From assembly GCA_001940645.1 (NCBI GenBank), contig MDVS01000113.1:1-62120 (forward strand): a stretch of DNA of 62,120 nt, written 5' to 3'. Positions 35,296-43,987 of the stretch are shown here, in pieces. Made by a program: the position numbers and the translations under genes. The notes under the pieces were generated by a model. That model was not told the origin of the DNA, made no database searches, and saw nothing but the letters and a program-made list of their open reading frames with translations. Source of the DNA: Candidatus Heimdallarchaeota archaeon LC_3. Lineage in GTDB: Archaea; Asgardarchaeota; Heimdallarchaeia; Hodarchaeales; LC-3. Position 1 is the stretch's first letter, and every line of letters begins with the position of its first letter.

Positions 35296-36065
35296 AAAAT
35301 TTGGTTTTATGAGGTTTAGAAAAATCTTTTTTAATATTTCCCATTTCCGTTTCCTCATATAAATCGGATAGAATCTAATTTTCTTATTTATTTACTCTTT
35401 TCATATTCAACAGCGTGTAAATTCAAAATCATCGTTATATATTATTTTTTTCTTTTCTAAAAACAGAGTGTTTATATCTGAAGATGTCATATTTAAAGCT
35501 ATTACAGCTTTACACAATTAGATTCTAAAAAGTTACAAATAGTGAATTAAAGAGATTGAGATAAAGCTAACCGGTAATATTGGAATCTTAAATATTCATA
35601 AGGTTTATTGTCTAAATCATTCTAATTAATCCCAGCAATTAATAGGATCAGTTTGCGTTCATTAATTCTTCTTCAGTCCAGACAATTATTGATAATTGAA
35701 TCCATTTCATCCAAAATGCCATAATTTTTTCTTCAATTGTGAAATGAAAATTTTTCAGTGGCCTATAGAATAAAAAAATTTTTAGATTTCTCAATGAGCT
35801 GCGTTTGAACAACTCAACAATTTCATTTAAGTTAATATCTTTTTGAACTTTCTTTGGTTTTACTAAAAACTAGTCTAAAACTCTTGGAGTTTTATTGATA
35901 AAAGGTGATTAAGTTTACAAAAATAACTGTCTTTACTAATCTTATGAAATTGACCGTTTAGTCATTGTAAATTATTTTATCTTTTCATTTTTCGATAAAA
36001 CAATCATAAAAAGTATTCTTAAAAACCAAGAATTTTAAAACTCAGTATAAAAAACTTGCAATATA
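35296..36065. other. Intergenic stretch with a minus-strand gene remnant
   Basis: About 770 bp with no intact gene. On the minus strand 35869-35648 is open for 73 codons and ends in TGA (35648-35650); it encodes KDINLNEIVELFKRSSLRNL and IMAFWMKWIQLSIIVWTEEE but has no start, so it is a likely remnant. AAAACTC and GAGTTTT (35877-35893) form a perfect short hairpin beside it. The last ~100 bp are the duplicated promoter region also found before 30211. Confidence 0.45.
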
Positions 36066-36617
36066 ATGGATATGCAAATAAATAATACTATAGGTCAAGA
36101 ATTTTTAAAAATATCAATTGAAAGATTTCACAAGTTAAAAGATTTAGCTGAAAGAGCTATCAGCCAAGTAAAAGATGATAAAAAGCTATATTGGCTCCCA
36201 GATGGGGAATCAAACAGCATTGCAATTATTGCACGCCATATTGCAGGGAATCAACGTTCAAGATGGACTGATTTTTTAACCGCGGATGGAGAAAAATCTA
36301 ATCGTAATCGGCCGTTGGAATTTGAAAGAGAATTTAAACCCAGTAGAAATGAACTATTAAATATTTGGAACATAGGATGGCAAACAATGTTTAATACCCT
36401 AAATTCCTTAACTCCAAAAGACCTTCTAAAGGAAGTTCGAATAAGAAAGGAACCTCACTCAGTATTAGAAGCAATATTAAGACAATTAACACATTATTCA
36501 GAACATGTAGGGCAAATAATGTTTTTAGCTAAGCATATCGAGTGGGAAAACTGGGAACATCTGTCCATGCCAAGAGATAAAGTATCTTTTGACTATAAAG
36601 GAGAAACGCACTTCTAA
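36066..36617 (+). CDS. DinB-superfamily protein (DUF1572-like)
   Basis: 183 residues, predicted four-helix bundle. The first metal-binding His is in IIARHIAGNQRSRWTDFL (~55-72), the other two in LTHYSEHVGQIMFLAKH (~142-158), the DinB/YfiT arrangement. Such proteins are often thiol-dependent metalloenzymes of unknown substrate. The ATG follows a duplicated promoter segment; a deleted copy of gene and promoter lies at about 30110-30540. It is monocistronic. Confidence 0.85.
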   Translation: MDMQINNTIGQEFLKISIERFHKLKDLAERAISQVKDDKKLYWLPDGESNSIAIIARHIAGNQRSRWTDFLTADGEKSNRNRPLEFEREFKPSRNELLNIWNIGWQTMFNTLNSLTPKDLLKEVRIRKEPHSVLEAILRQLTHYSEHVGQIMFLAKHIEWENWEHLSMPRDKVSFDYKGETHF

Positions 36618-36647
36618 GGAAATTCTTTTTTAATTTTTAAAATAATT

Positions 36648-36914
36648 TTAAAATCCTTTTCCAAAAAAGCTTGTTATATCAAAATATAACGATACTACGG
36701 ATCCATGACTTAATTTAATCTCTATAAAATCATAGTATCGTCCATTTTCTTGTATAAGAGATTGTTTTTCAAGTATCCAACCTACTCCTCTTTCACCATA
36801 CATCGCAGTCAAATGCCGATATTCAGCATTAACTCCTTCAAAGTGATTTTCAGTATTATCAATTATTATCGCATTTTCTATTGAAGTTCCATTTCTGGAT
36901 GGTTGATTACTCAT
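36648..36914 (-). CDS. Hypothetical small conserved-looking protein, 88 aa
   Basis: A compact soluble protein: NGTSIENAIIIDN, then EGVNAEYRHLTAMYGERGV, GRYYDFIEIKLSHGS and a C-terminal YFDITSFFGKGF. I have the impression of a widespread small family of this form but cannot name it. No signal sequence. It is convergent with the DinB-like gene, ends 30 bp away, and has its own short upstream region. Confidence 0.6.
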   Translation of the reverse strand: MSNQPSRNGTSIENAIIIDNTENHFEGVNAEYRHLTAMYGERGVGWILEKQSLIQENGRYYDFIEIKLSHGSVVSLYFDITSFFGKGF

Positions 36915-37056
36915 ATTTTACCCACACAAAATGGGTGAAATATTTTTATTTTTATATTGGTTTTGATAAAGGAAGTTTAATATAGAATCAAAATTCCTTT
37001 TGATTTTTAAAAAATAGGTTAAAGATTTGACTGAATTACTTTAAATTATCGAAATT

Positions 37057-37695
37057 CTAACAATATTCTTCATAACAAGCATCAAGAATCATACTGTGAG
37101 CCATGAGTGATTTTTTAGCTATTTCGAACAATTCTTCTTCTTTTTCAATTGGTGTTTCTTCAAGAATTTTTCTCCATGTATCTGCATGTCGAATATCTGC
37201 TTCTGTGTGAATTTTGAAATAATCTAGAGCATCATCTGAAGAGAGGCCATAAAATTCCTTTAGACCTTCAATTTTTGTAGAACTAATTTTAGGAACTTCC
37301 TGTTCTAAGGCATACATAGCTGCAGCTCCACCTTCAAATGAAGTCATAAGCGGAGATATTTCTTCTATTGCTTTTCTTGTCTTTCCTAATCCAGAATAGC
37401 TTTTAATTTGGTTTTGAGCCACTCCTAATTCTGAAGCGAATTTAATCCATGGATCAATATGTTCAACTTCTTCATTCTTTAGAGAAACAAGTTCTTCCTT
37501 AATTGATTCTGGACAATGTTCCATTATCGAGTCAACAAATGATGGAACTGCCTTAACAAGGTGGTAATATTCTTGGGAGTACCCATTGAGGGAATCCAAA
37601 CTCAATTTTCCTGCTGACCATTCAACATAAAATGGGTGATTGAGCAAACTCATTTCTTCAATCAAATTATCTATTTTTATTATCAGAGATTTCAT
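37057..37695 (-). CDS. CADD/TenA-like haem-oxygenase-fold protein
   Basis: 212 residues, all helical. HPFYVEWSAGKLSLDSLNGY (20-39) and YYHLVKAVPSF are typical of the TenA/PqqC/CADD superfamily; EEVEH (75-79) and H163 to H170 (HTEADIRH) supply the Glu/His residues expected of a dimetal site. The closest type by pattern is CADD, known in Chlamydia to form p-aminobenzoate from its own tyrosine; Y23 or Y43/Y44 would be candidates here, an inference. TenA-type thiamine salvage is less likely because its catalytic Cys is not evident. Stands alone. Confidence 0.65.
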   Translation of the reverse strand: MKSLIIKIDNLIEEMSLLNHPFYVEWSAGKLSLDSLNGYSQEYYHLVKAVPSFVDSIMEHCPESIKEELVSLKNEEVEHIDPWIKFASELGVAQNQIKSYSGLGKTRKAIEEISPLMTSFEGGAAAMYALEQEVPKISSTKIEGLKEFYGLSSDDALDYFKIHTEADIRHADTWRKILEETPIEKEEELFEIAKKSLMAHSMILDACYEEYC

Positions 37696-37817
37696 AGGTA
37701 AGCCTACATTCGATAAAATAAAAGCTCTTCTTTAAAACCAAACCTGATAATAATGTTCAAAAATGTGAAAAATTTTCACAGATATCATTGTTAATATAAT
37801 TTTTTATAGAAAAAATT

Positions 37818-38156
37818 GTGATAGTTATGGTGAAAAACTTAAAAAAATCTGAATTCTCTTCTAATAAAAACCAAAATAGTTTTACAACTCTAATTACTCC
37901 TTTTATGTTACTTTTTATCGCTATTTTAGTTGTTGTGTTAGGATTTATGATGATTAGTTCATCTACAAATAACGATGAGATTATAAATATGGTTTTCATA
38001 ATCCTAATTCTATTAATTGGAATAACTTTTGGATATCTATCAATCTATTATTCTAAAAACCAAGGTGTTGATTATTCAATCAAATATCAATTCATTTTTT
38101 ATTTCGGTGTTTTAATTTTCGTTTTCTTTTTAATTTTTTCCCTGTGGTCTTTTTGA
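37818..38156 (+). CDS. Small membrane protein, three helices
   Basis: 112 residues from GTG 37818, or 109 from ATG 37827. After a basic Asn/Ser-rich N-terminus come hydrophobic segments at ~27-47, ~57-78 and ~90-110. No motif recognised. It runs opposite to the CADD-like gene and shares its upstream region. Confidence 0.5.
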   Translation: MIVMVKNLKKSEFSSNKNQNSFTTLITPFMLLFIAILVVVLGFMMISSSTNNDEIINMVFIILILLIGITFGYLSIYYSKNQGVDYSIKYQFIFYFGVLIFVFFLIFSLWSF

Positions 38157-38207
38157 GGAAAGTCTTGGGCAGGGCTTTTTTCAGAGAACTCTTGGTTATG
38201 TTTTTAG

Positions 38208-38348
38208 CAAGGAATTAATATTAAAATAGAAAAAAGATATTTTCTGGATAAATTGCAGACTTTAGAAGTCTATGAAAATCATATTAATATAGATGGTTCG
38301 ATTATTAAGAAATATCATGATAGAGAAATTCGATTAATACTTGATTAA
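38208..38348 (+). pseudogene. 3' fragment of an unknown gene
   Basis: A frame of 46 codons with no start, bounded by TAG upstream and ending in TAA (38346-38348). The product (KIEKRYFLDKLQTLEVYENH and later KKYHDREIRLILD) looks protein-like. It follows the small membrane protein gene and is probably a leftover of a lost gene. Confidence 0.3.
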
Positions 38349-38404
38349 GAATTATAGACTCCTCTTGTCTTTTAAAATTAGAATTTTCTTTTTCTATGGT
38401 GGTT

Positions 38405-39034
38405 TTAACTTAACTTAATAACTCCAAGTGATTCTAAAAATAAAAATAAGGGAACATGTTTTTCATAAGATCCTAATGATTCACAGATCTGTTTAATATT
38501 TCTTACACCGTCGATTTGCATATACACACGCCAACAATCCCCTGACATTAATTCTGGATAATCTGATACATTGGTAGGTTTTGGAATATTATTTTGAGAA
38601 ATTTTAGAATCAACTAATATACCAATTATATATGGAATAAATTCATTAAATATAGTTTCATCAATAGATGTACTAGTTTTTAATAAATCGATATACTTAG
38701 AATTAAATAAATTGATAATTGAGGCCAATTTTTTTCCTAATATCTCTACTTTATTATCTGCTGTCTTTTCAGTGATTAATGCCCCAACAATTCCGTGTTC
38801 AGCTTTATCAATTATTATATTACTACTTCCAAAGCCAACTATCTTTGCTTCATCATTACTTAAATCATATGAGGATGAAAAAGACTCTATAGCGGAAACA
38901 AATCCTGCAAGCATATTATTTCTATCTTCACTACTATCTTCCAATTCCTCTAAATCAACCTGTAAAATGGGTAGACCGCCATAAATGATTAGGAGTTGTC
39001 TGATATCTTTTATATCTGTATTTTTGATAATCAA
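38405..39034 (-). CDS. Longin/roadblock-like domain fused to a C-terminal winged helix
   Basis: 209 residues. Residues ~10-130 follow the longin/roadblock-like pattern: LLIIYGGLPILQVDLEE, then AGFVSAIESFSSSYDLSNDE, two strands around SSNIIIDKAEHGIVGALIT, and a helix KKLASIINLFNSKYIDLL. Residues ~165-209 (GDCWRVYMQIDGVRNIKQIC, VPLFLFLESLGVIKLS) form a winged helix. Asgard archaea carry many such small GTPase-associated domains. It may act as a GTPase scaffold or sensor. No GTPase gene is adjacent. Confidence 0.6.
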   Translation of the reverse strand: MIIKNTDIKDIRQLLIIYGGLPILQVDLEELEDSSEDRNNMLAGFVSAIESFSSSYDLSNDEAKIVGFGSSNIIIDKAEHGIVGALITEKTADNKVEILGKKLASIINLFNSKYIDLLKTSTSIDETIFNEFIPYIIGILVDSKISQNNIPKPTNVSDYPELMSGDCWRVYMQIDGVRNIKQICESLGSYEKHVPLFLFLESLGVIKLS

Positions 39035-39384
39035 AACGATAGAAATCCAGAAAATTTTTTAAAAATTCTATTATAGGAAATTTATTTTATTAAACTAAAT
39101 AAAACATTCCAAATACAAGTAGGTAGGATAATTGTTTGCAAAAGACTTGGGTTATATTTTTTAGGAATGGGAAAAATAGGAAATTAAGATTTTCATTCAA
39201 AATTGTAATATTAAATCAACAATATCATTCAAATATCTAATGTATTTATGACATTGGATTAGACAGTAATTATGAATGTTTTTACATTTTTTAAAAATTC
39301 ATTTCATTTTTTCTCTTAGAAAGTCAAGGTAAAATGTGATCCTTATTTTAAAACCTAGGTAAGTTTGAGAAAAAAAGAATTTCA
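39035..39384. other. Intergenic stretch, nothing recognised
   Basis: About 350 bp between two minus-strand genes. A/T-rich, no open frame, no strong repeat. The promoter of the gene at 38405-39034 must lie at its left end. Confidence 0.5.
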
Positions 39385-40905
39385 TTATATTTTTATTATT
39401 TTATCATAATTATTAGACGGAATGCTTTTTTGACTAAAAATTTTCTTCATTTCTTTAATTTCATCACTTGTAATCCCTATATGAGATAAATAATCCTCCA
39501 TATCTCCATACTCATTAACAACTGAAAAAAAAATATTTAGATTCTCTTCACTTGTAAAAGATCCTGAACTCAAATAGTCCTGATATATTTCATACTCTGT
39601 TAGCCCTAATATTTTTTGAATGATTGCTATTATTATGCCAGTTCTATCTCTGCCTGCATAACAATGTATTAATAAAGGATGAGTTGTTTTTGTTATTGTT
39701 CGTAATATTTCTGCTATTTCCTTTTGATAATATCTTGGAAATAATTCATAAAAAGAATTGGCATGGTCTAAAATTTCAAATTTCACTTTAAATTCCCCTT
39801 CAATTTCTTTTTGACCAATCGGTATTGAAACATAATTTATGTTATTTTCTATTAAGGAATTGCCATAAGAGTATTTTTCTATCTCTTCTGGTGTGCGTAG
39901 ATCAATAATCGTTTTAATATTTAATGTTTCAAGTAATTTATGAAAATTTTCTTTATCTTTATATCGTGATATTGCGGAAGCACGATATAATTTGCCTTCA
40001 ACTATTTTTTCAGGATTGACGTTGCTAAAATCCCTCAAATTCCAAATTGAATCTCTTATTATTACAGAATTAAGAAATGATTCATATTTATCTATTTCTA
40101 GATTCAAATCAAATTTTCGTATTAGTTCTAGTAATATGTCCATGAAAACAGTAACATATTTTTCTTTGTATGTCCCTACAGTGCGAATATCCATTTTGGG
40201 ATAATATTGTTGAAAAAAATTAGCTCTTGATAAAAGATGTACAACCCAAAAATCTGTCTTAGAGTCTGCTTCGTAAGTTTTATGAAAATGATTGAGAAAA
40301 TCTAAATTTAAAAGTCGTTGATAAGCTTCAGACATACGAAAAAAGTACCCTTGAATATCCCCTAAACTGATTTTATAAGAAGCTTTTTCAAATTTCTCTA
40401 AAAATTCATTTTTAAATAATTCAATTTTATCAGGGAAGAAATTTTTTCTTCTACTCTTATTATTCATAATTTTTTTTAAATACGTTTTGATAGAGATTTT
40501 ATCTAAAACAATTAACTCATCAATAGGAATTAATTTGGTGAAAAAATTTTTATAAAATTCTTCAATTTTTTCAACATTTTCAATAAAATCAAAACTTACC
40601 TTTAACCTCTCTTGATTAAATTCATTTTTGATATTTGAATAGAAGACAATTTTTTTTTCATATTCAATTATATGAGTAGATAAACTTTGTAAAAAGAGTT
40701 TAAATTTATTTTTTAGTTCTTTCGTACTTTTAAATTCGGTAATTAATAATAAATTTATTTCTGTCAGATTTGTCTCTTCTTTTCTTGCATAAGGACCATG
40801 TACCAGGATTGATGTTACTAAAGATTCGTTTTTAGAAAATTCTATTATTTTTTTTACTAAAATAAGTTTTTTACCAAGAAACTTGGATAAAATAGACTGA
40901 TTCAT
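39385..40905 (-). CDS. Degenerate nucleotidyltransferase domain fused to a tyrosine phosphatase
   Basis: 506 residues. The N-terminus (SILVHGPYARKEETNLTEIN, then LLLI) has the outline of a minimal nucleotidyltransferase, but the usual Gly-Ser is Gly-Pro and the second acidic residue is Asn, so catalysis is doubtful. A helical middle (~150-290) may be the associated alpha domain. Residues ~292-480 are a Tyr_phosphatase3-type domain: NLRDFSNVNPEKIVEGKLYR, IDLRTPEEIEKY, and the P-loop HCYAGRDRTGIIIA with Cys and Arg in C-x5-R. It probably dephosphorylates a protein or a small phosphoester, with the front domain serving for binding. I know of no standard name for this combination. Confidence 0.75.
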   Translation of the reverse strand: MNQSILSKFLGKKLILVKKIIEFSKNESLVTSILVHGPYARKEETNLTEINLLLITEFKSTKELKNKFKLFLQSLSTHIIEYEKKIVFYSNIKNEFNQERLKVSFDFIENVEKIEEFYKNFFTKLIPIDELIVLDKISIKTYLKKIMNNKSRRKNFFPDKIELFKNEFLEKFEKASYKISLGDIQGYFFRMSEAYQRLLNLDFLNHFHKTYEADSKTDFWVVHLLSRANFFQQYYPKMDIRTVGTYKEKYVTVFMDILLELIRKFDLNLEIDKYESFLNSVIIRDSIWNLRDFSNVNPEKIVEGKLYRASAISRYKDKENFHKLLETLNIKTIIDLRTPEEIEKYSYGNSLIENNINYVSIPIGQKEIEGEFKVKFEILDHANSFYELFPRYYQKEIAEILRTITKTTHPLLIHCYAGRDRTGIIIAIIQKILGLTEYEIYQDYLSSGSFTSEENLNIFFSVVNEYGDMEDYLSHIGITSDEIKEMKKIFSQKSIPSNNYDKIIKI

Positions 40906-40942
40906 ATCAATGTTACCCGATTTAAAGAATGAAATAATATAA

Positions 40943-42028
40943 TTATTGTGTTAATTCTAAAGCCCTTCTTGCTAGGAGTGGAATTACCTTTTCTAATCCT
41001 GCAAATCTCTGATCCTGAGTTTGTTTCCTTACATATCGTATATAAATTTGTGCAACGATAACCGCAAGCCTGAACAATCCTAAAACTTGATAGAAATTAA
41101 TATTTGACAGTTTAATCTTACTTTTTTCTTCATACCTTTTCACTATTAATTCACGTGTTAAAAATCCTGGATTATTAATCGGCATTGTAGATATTGCTTT
41201 GAGATATTCTGGATCATCCTCTTGTGACCAATATGCGAGAAGTGCTCCTAAATCTGATAAAGGATCACCAATAGTACACATATCCCAATCAAAGATAGCA
41301 ACCATTTTTTTTGGATTGTCAGAATCAAACATCATGTTATCCAGTTTATAATCATTATGGATAAGTGAATGTTTACCACCTGATGGTATATTATTTCTCA
41401 TCCATTCATAGATGTTATGCATCTCAATTAAATCAGAGGTTTTAGCTTTTTCCCAGCGATTAAACCATCCTTCAACTTGTCTTGTAAGAAAACCCTCAGG
41501 TTTTCCTAAATTTTCCAACCCAAGATGTTTATAATCAACGTTATGCAATTCAACTAAACAATCAACCATTGACTCACTGATTGATCTTGTAATTTCATAA
41601 TTATCCTTTAAAAAGTCAGGTAACTTGTTTCTAATTATTAATCCATTTTTACGTTCCATTATGAAAAAATTAGATCCAATAACATCATTGTTATTACAAA
41701 AATGGAAAGCACGAGGAGCATAGGGAAATTTTTTATATAAAACGGATAAAACTTTGTATTCCCGTCCCATATCATGGGAAGACTTTGCTACAGGACCTAA
41801 TGGAGGTCTCCGTAGAACATACTCGTGTTTACCACCAAAATTTAGAAGATAAGTTAAATTTGCAGCTCCTCCACCAAATTGTCGAACTTTTAATGGCAAA
41901 TCTGTGCCTATCAAATCTTTTTCGACCATTTTTAATCTTGATATATATTGAGCTATCTGTTTTTCATTGATTTCTTCATCCTTTCTAACTGGAATAGTGT
42001 CATCAGTCGAATAATCATTTGGAATCAC
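40943..42028 (-). CDS. ACAD10/11-like phosphotransferase (APH fold)
   Basis: 361 residues. VRQFGGGAANLTYLLNFGGK near 46-65 is the ATP loop; LIHNDYKLDNMMFD is the catalytic loop and IFDWDMCTIGDPLSDLG the metal-binding segment. This is the family of the kinase half of human ACAD10/ACAD11, which acts on hydroxyacyl-CoA. It is followed upstream, 38 bp away, by an acyl-CoA dehydrogenase gene of the same family pair, so the two likely work in succession. Membership of the APH superfamily is firm; the substrate is inferred. Confidence 0.85.
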   Translation of the reverse strand: MIPNDYSTDDTIPVRKDEEINEKQIAQYISRLKMVEKDLIGTDLPLKVRQFGGGAANLTYLLNFGGKHEYVLRRPPLGPVAKSSHDMGREYKVLSVLYKKFPYAPRAFHFCNNNDVIGSNFFIMERKNGLIIRNKLPDFLKDNYEITRSISESMVDCLVELHNVDYKHLGLENLGKPEGFLTRQVEGWFNRWEKAKTSDLIEMHNIYEWMRNNIPSGGKHSLIHNDYKLDNMMFDSDNPKKMVAIFDWDMCTIGDPLSDLGALLAYWSQEDDPEYLKAISTMPINNPGFLTRELIVKRYEEKSKIKLSNINFYQVLGLFRLAVIVAQIYIRYVRKQTQDQRFAGLEKVIPLLARRALELTQ

Positions 42029-42066
42029 AGGAGTTCACCCTTTACAAAAAAATCATAGTTTGGTTT

Positions 42067-43272
42067 TTAATGATATTTTTTCAATATTTTTCTTGAAACT
42101 GAACGTTTATGGACTTCATCTGGTCCATCATATATTCTCGCTCCTCGTTCGTGTGCATACCAAAAAGCTAATGGTGTTCCATCAGTCATTCCTAATGCCC
42201 CATGAACCTGTATGGAACGATCTAATATTTTCTGTAACACGTTTGCTACATAAAATTTAATCAACGAAATATCAGTTCGAGCAGCATATTGACCTTTTTT
42301 ATCAATTTTATATGCAGTTTCTAAAGTTAATAGTCGTGCAGCATTTATTTCAGCTCTATTTTCTGCTATCCAATTTTGAATAGTTTGTTGACTCGCTAAT
42401 GATACATTAGGTGCCACATCTCTTTTCACAGCCCTTTCACACATCAGATCAAAAGCTCTTTCACATATTCCAATCCACCTCATACAATGATGTATTCTTC
42501 CAGGACCTAACCGTTCTTGAGCAATAATAAACCCATCTCCTTCTTTCCCTAACCTGTTTTTTATGGGTACACGACAGTTTTCATATTTAATTTCCGCGTG
42601 ACTAGCCCAACCTTCACCAGAATGTCCCATAACGGGAATATTTCTTACTAATCTAAAACCAGGTGTATCTGTAGGAACAAGGATCTGACTGGCTCGTTTA
42701 TGCTTTTCCTCTTCAGGATTTGTAACAGCCATAACTACAGCAAAAGCAGCACCATCAGCAGATGAAGTAAACCATTTATGTCCATTAATGATGTAATTTT
42801 CTCCCTCTTTTCTTGCTGAGCTTGAAATCCAAGTTGGATTAGACCCAGGATTTTGAGGTTCAACGATAGAAAAACAACTCCGAATTTCTCCTTTCAATAA
42901 AGGATAAAGGAATTTTTCCTTTTGTTCATCAGTTCCGTGATCAATTAATATTTCCATATTACCACTATCTGGAGCTTGACAATTAAATACGTAATGGCCC
43001 CAAGGAGATCGTCCTAATTCCTCACTTACTAAACCATGCTCTAATAGAGACAATCCCATCCCCTCATAATCTTTTGATATCTGAGGACACCAATACCCTA
43101 AATCTTTTACTTTTTGGCGCTTTTCTTCTAAAATAGGGGCTATTCTGTTGAAATTATACCCTCTATATTGGTGTTCTAATGGGATGATTTCATTATTAAT
43201 AAATTCTTTAATATTTACTAAAATAGATGCTAAATCTTTCGATACTAATGATTCAATCAGATCTGATTCCAT
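42067..43272 (-). CDS. Acyl-CoA dehydrogenase, ACAD10/11-like
   Basis: 401 residues from ATG 43272; a TTG at 43284 is less likely. CFSIVEPQNPGSNPTWISSS and GHKWFTSSADGAAFAVVM form the flavin site; RIHHCMRWIGICERAFDLMC and QVHGALGMTDGTPLAFWYA are typical of the ACAD11-type subfamily. DGPDEVHKRSVSR lies where other family members have the catalytic base, here a candidate Asp. In the split arrangement the kinase at 40943 phosphorylates a hydroxyacyl-CoA and this enzyme processes it to the enoyl-CoA. It is first in the two-gene unit. Confidence 0.88.
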   Translation of the reverse strand: MESDLIESLVSKDLASILVNIKEFINNEIIPLEHQYRGYNFNRIAPILEEKRQKVKDLGYWCPQISKDYEGMGLSLLEHGLVSEELGRSPWGHYVFNCQAPDSGNMEILIDHGTDEQKEKFLYPLLKGEIRSCFSIVEPQNPGSNPTWISSSARKEGENYIINGHKWFTSSADGAAFAVVMAVTNPEEEKHKRASQILVPTDTPGFRLVRNIPVMGHSGEGWASHAEIKYENCRVPIKNRLGKEGDGFIIAQERLGPGRIHHCMRWIGICERAFDLMCERAVKRDVAPNVSLASQQTIQNWIAENRAEINAARLLTLETAYKIDKKGQYAARTDISLIKFYVANVLQKILDRSIQVHGALGMTDGTPLAFWYAHERGARIYDGPDEVHKRSVSRKILKKYH

Positions 43273-43486
43273 AATAATCCACAAAATATTTATTGGAAAA
43301 ATGGGGTATTTATTTTTTTTTGTGGAAATTAAATCAGGTTACTTATTAAAAATTAAAAATAATGTCTTATTAGAATAAACTTCATTTTTCTAATGAATTT
43401 CTTAATTTTTTCAATTTTAAAGGTAAAGAATTGAGATTTTTAATAATCCAAGGATGAATTCTATTACCCCTTCCAATAGAAGACTT
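43273..43486. other. Intergenic stretch, promoter region of the acyl-CoA dehydrogenase gene
   Basis: A/T-rich, no gene. It contains the start-proximal promoter of the minus-strand acyl-CoA dehydrogenase gene. No strong hairpin seen. Confidence 0.4.
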
Positions 43487-43710
43487 TCATTCTATAAGAG
43501 CTGCATCAATAGGACACAGTTTGACGTATTGATCTTTTTCATACCCTGTTTCCCATTTAATTTTATTTTCATATTCAAATAAACAATTACTGCAGCTTCT
43601 TCCTACGGATCTACAAATAATGTATATTTCATCTAAAATATTTTTTATATGATTATTATTAAAGAATCTTTTTCAATTTCCGCTAGTTGAAAATCTAGTT
43701 CTACTGCCAT
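43487..43710 (-). pseudogene. Small Cys-containing protein gene with a frameshift
   Basis: ATG 43710 has a strong AGGTGA site (43718-43723) and starts MAVELDFQLAEIEKDS, but stops soon at a TAA. Near residue 16 the frame continues one base shifted with HIKNILDEIYIICRSVGRSC, SNCLFEYENKIKWETGYEKD and VKLCPIDAALIE to a TGA (43487-43489). The joined product would be about 74 residues with four Cys. It may be a zinc or iron-sulfur mini-protein. It is either a recent frameshift, a sequencing error, or programmed. Confidence 0.5.
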
Positions 43711-43987
43711 TTATTTTTCACCTGCCAAAATATGAGGTGTAATAATCTTAAAACATTATTTGTTGTTTTCAATAATAACAATTTACAACAATTTTCACAA
43801 AAATCATTAATAAGGAAATGTTCTATTCAAGAACAAAATATACTTTTGATATTTTTAAAGTTCATTATACCAAATTCTCTTAATCATATTAAACGATCTT
43901 TAAACTCCTAATTTCAACTGGGATGTCTAAAAATTTTCTTAACAAATACCCATCGGGTAAATTTGTACATAAGGAGTAGTAGTAAGA

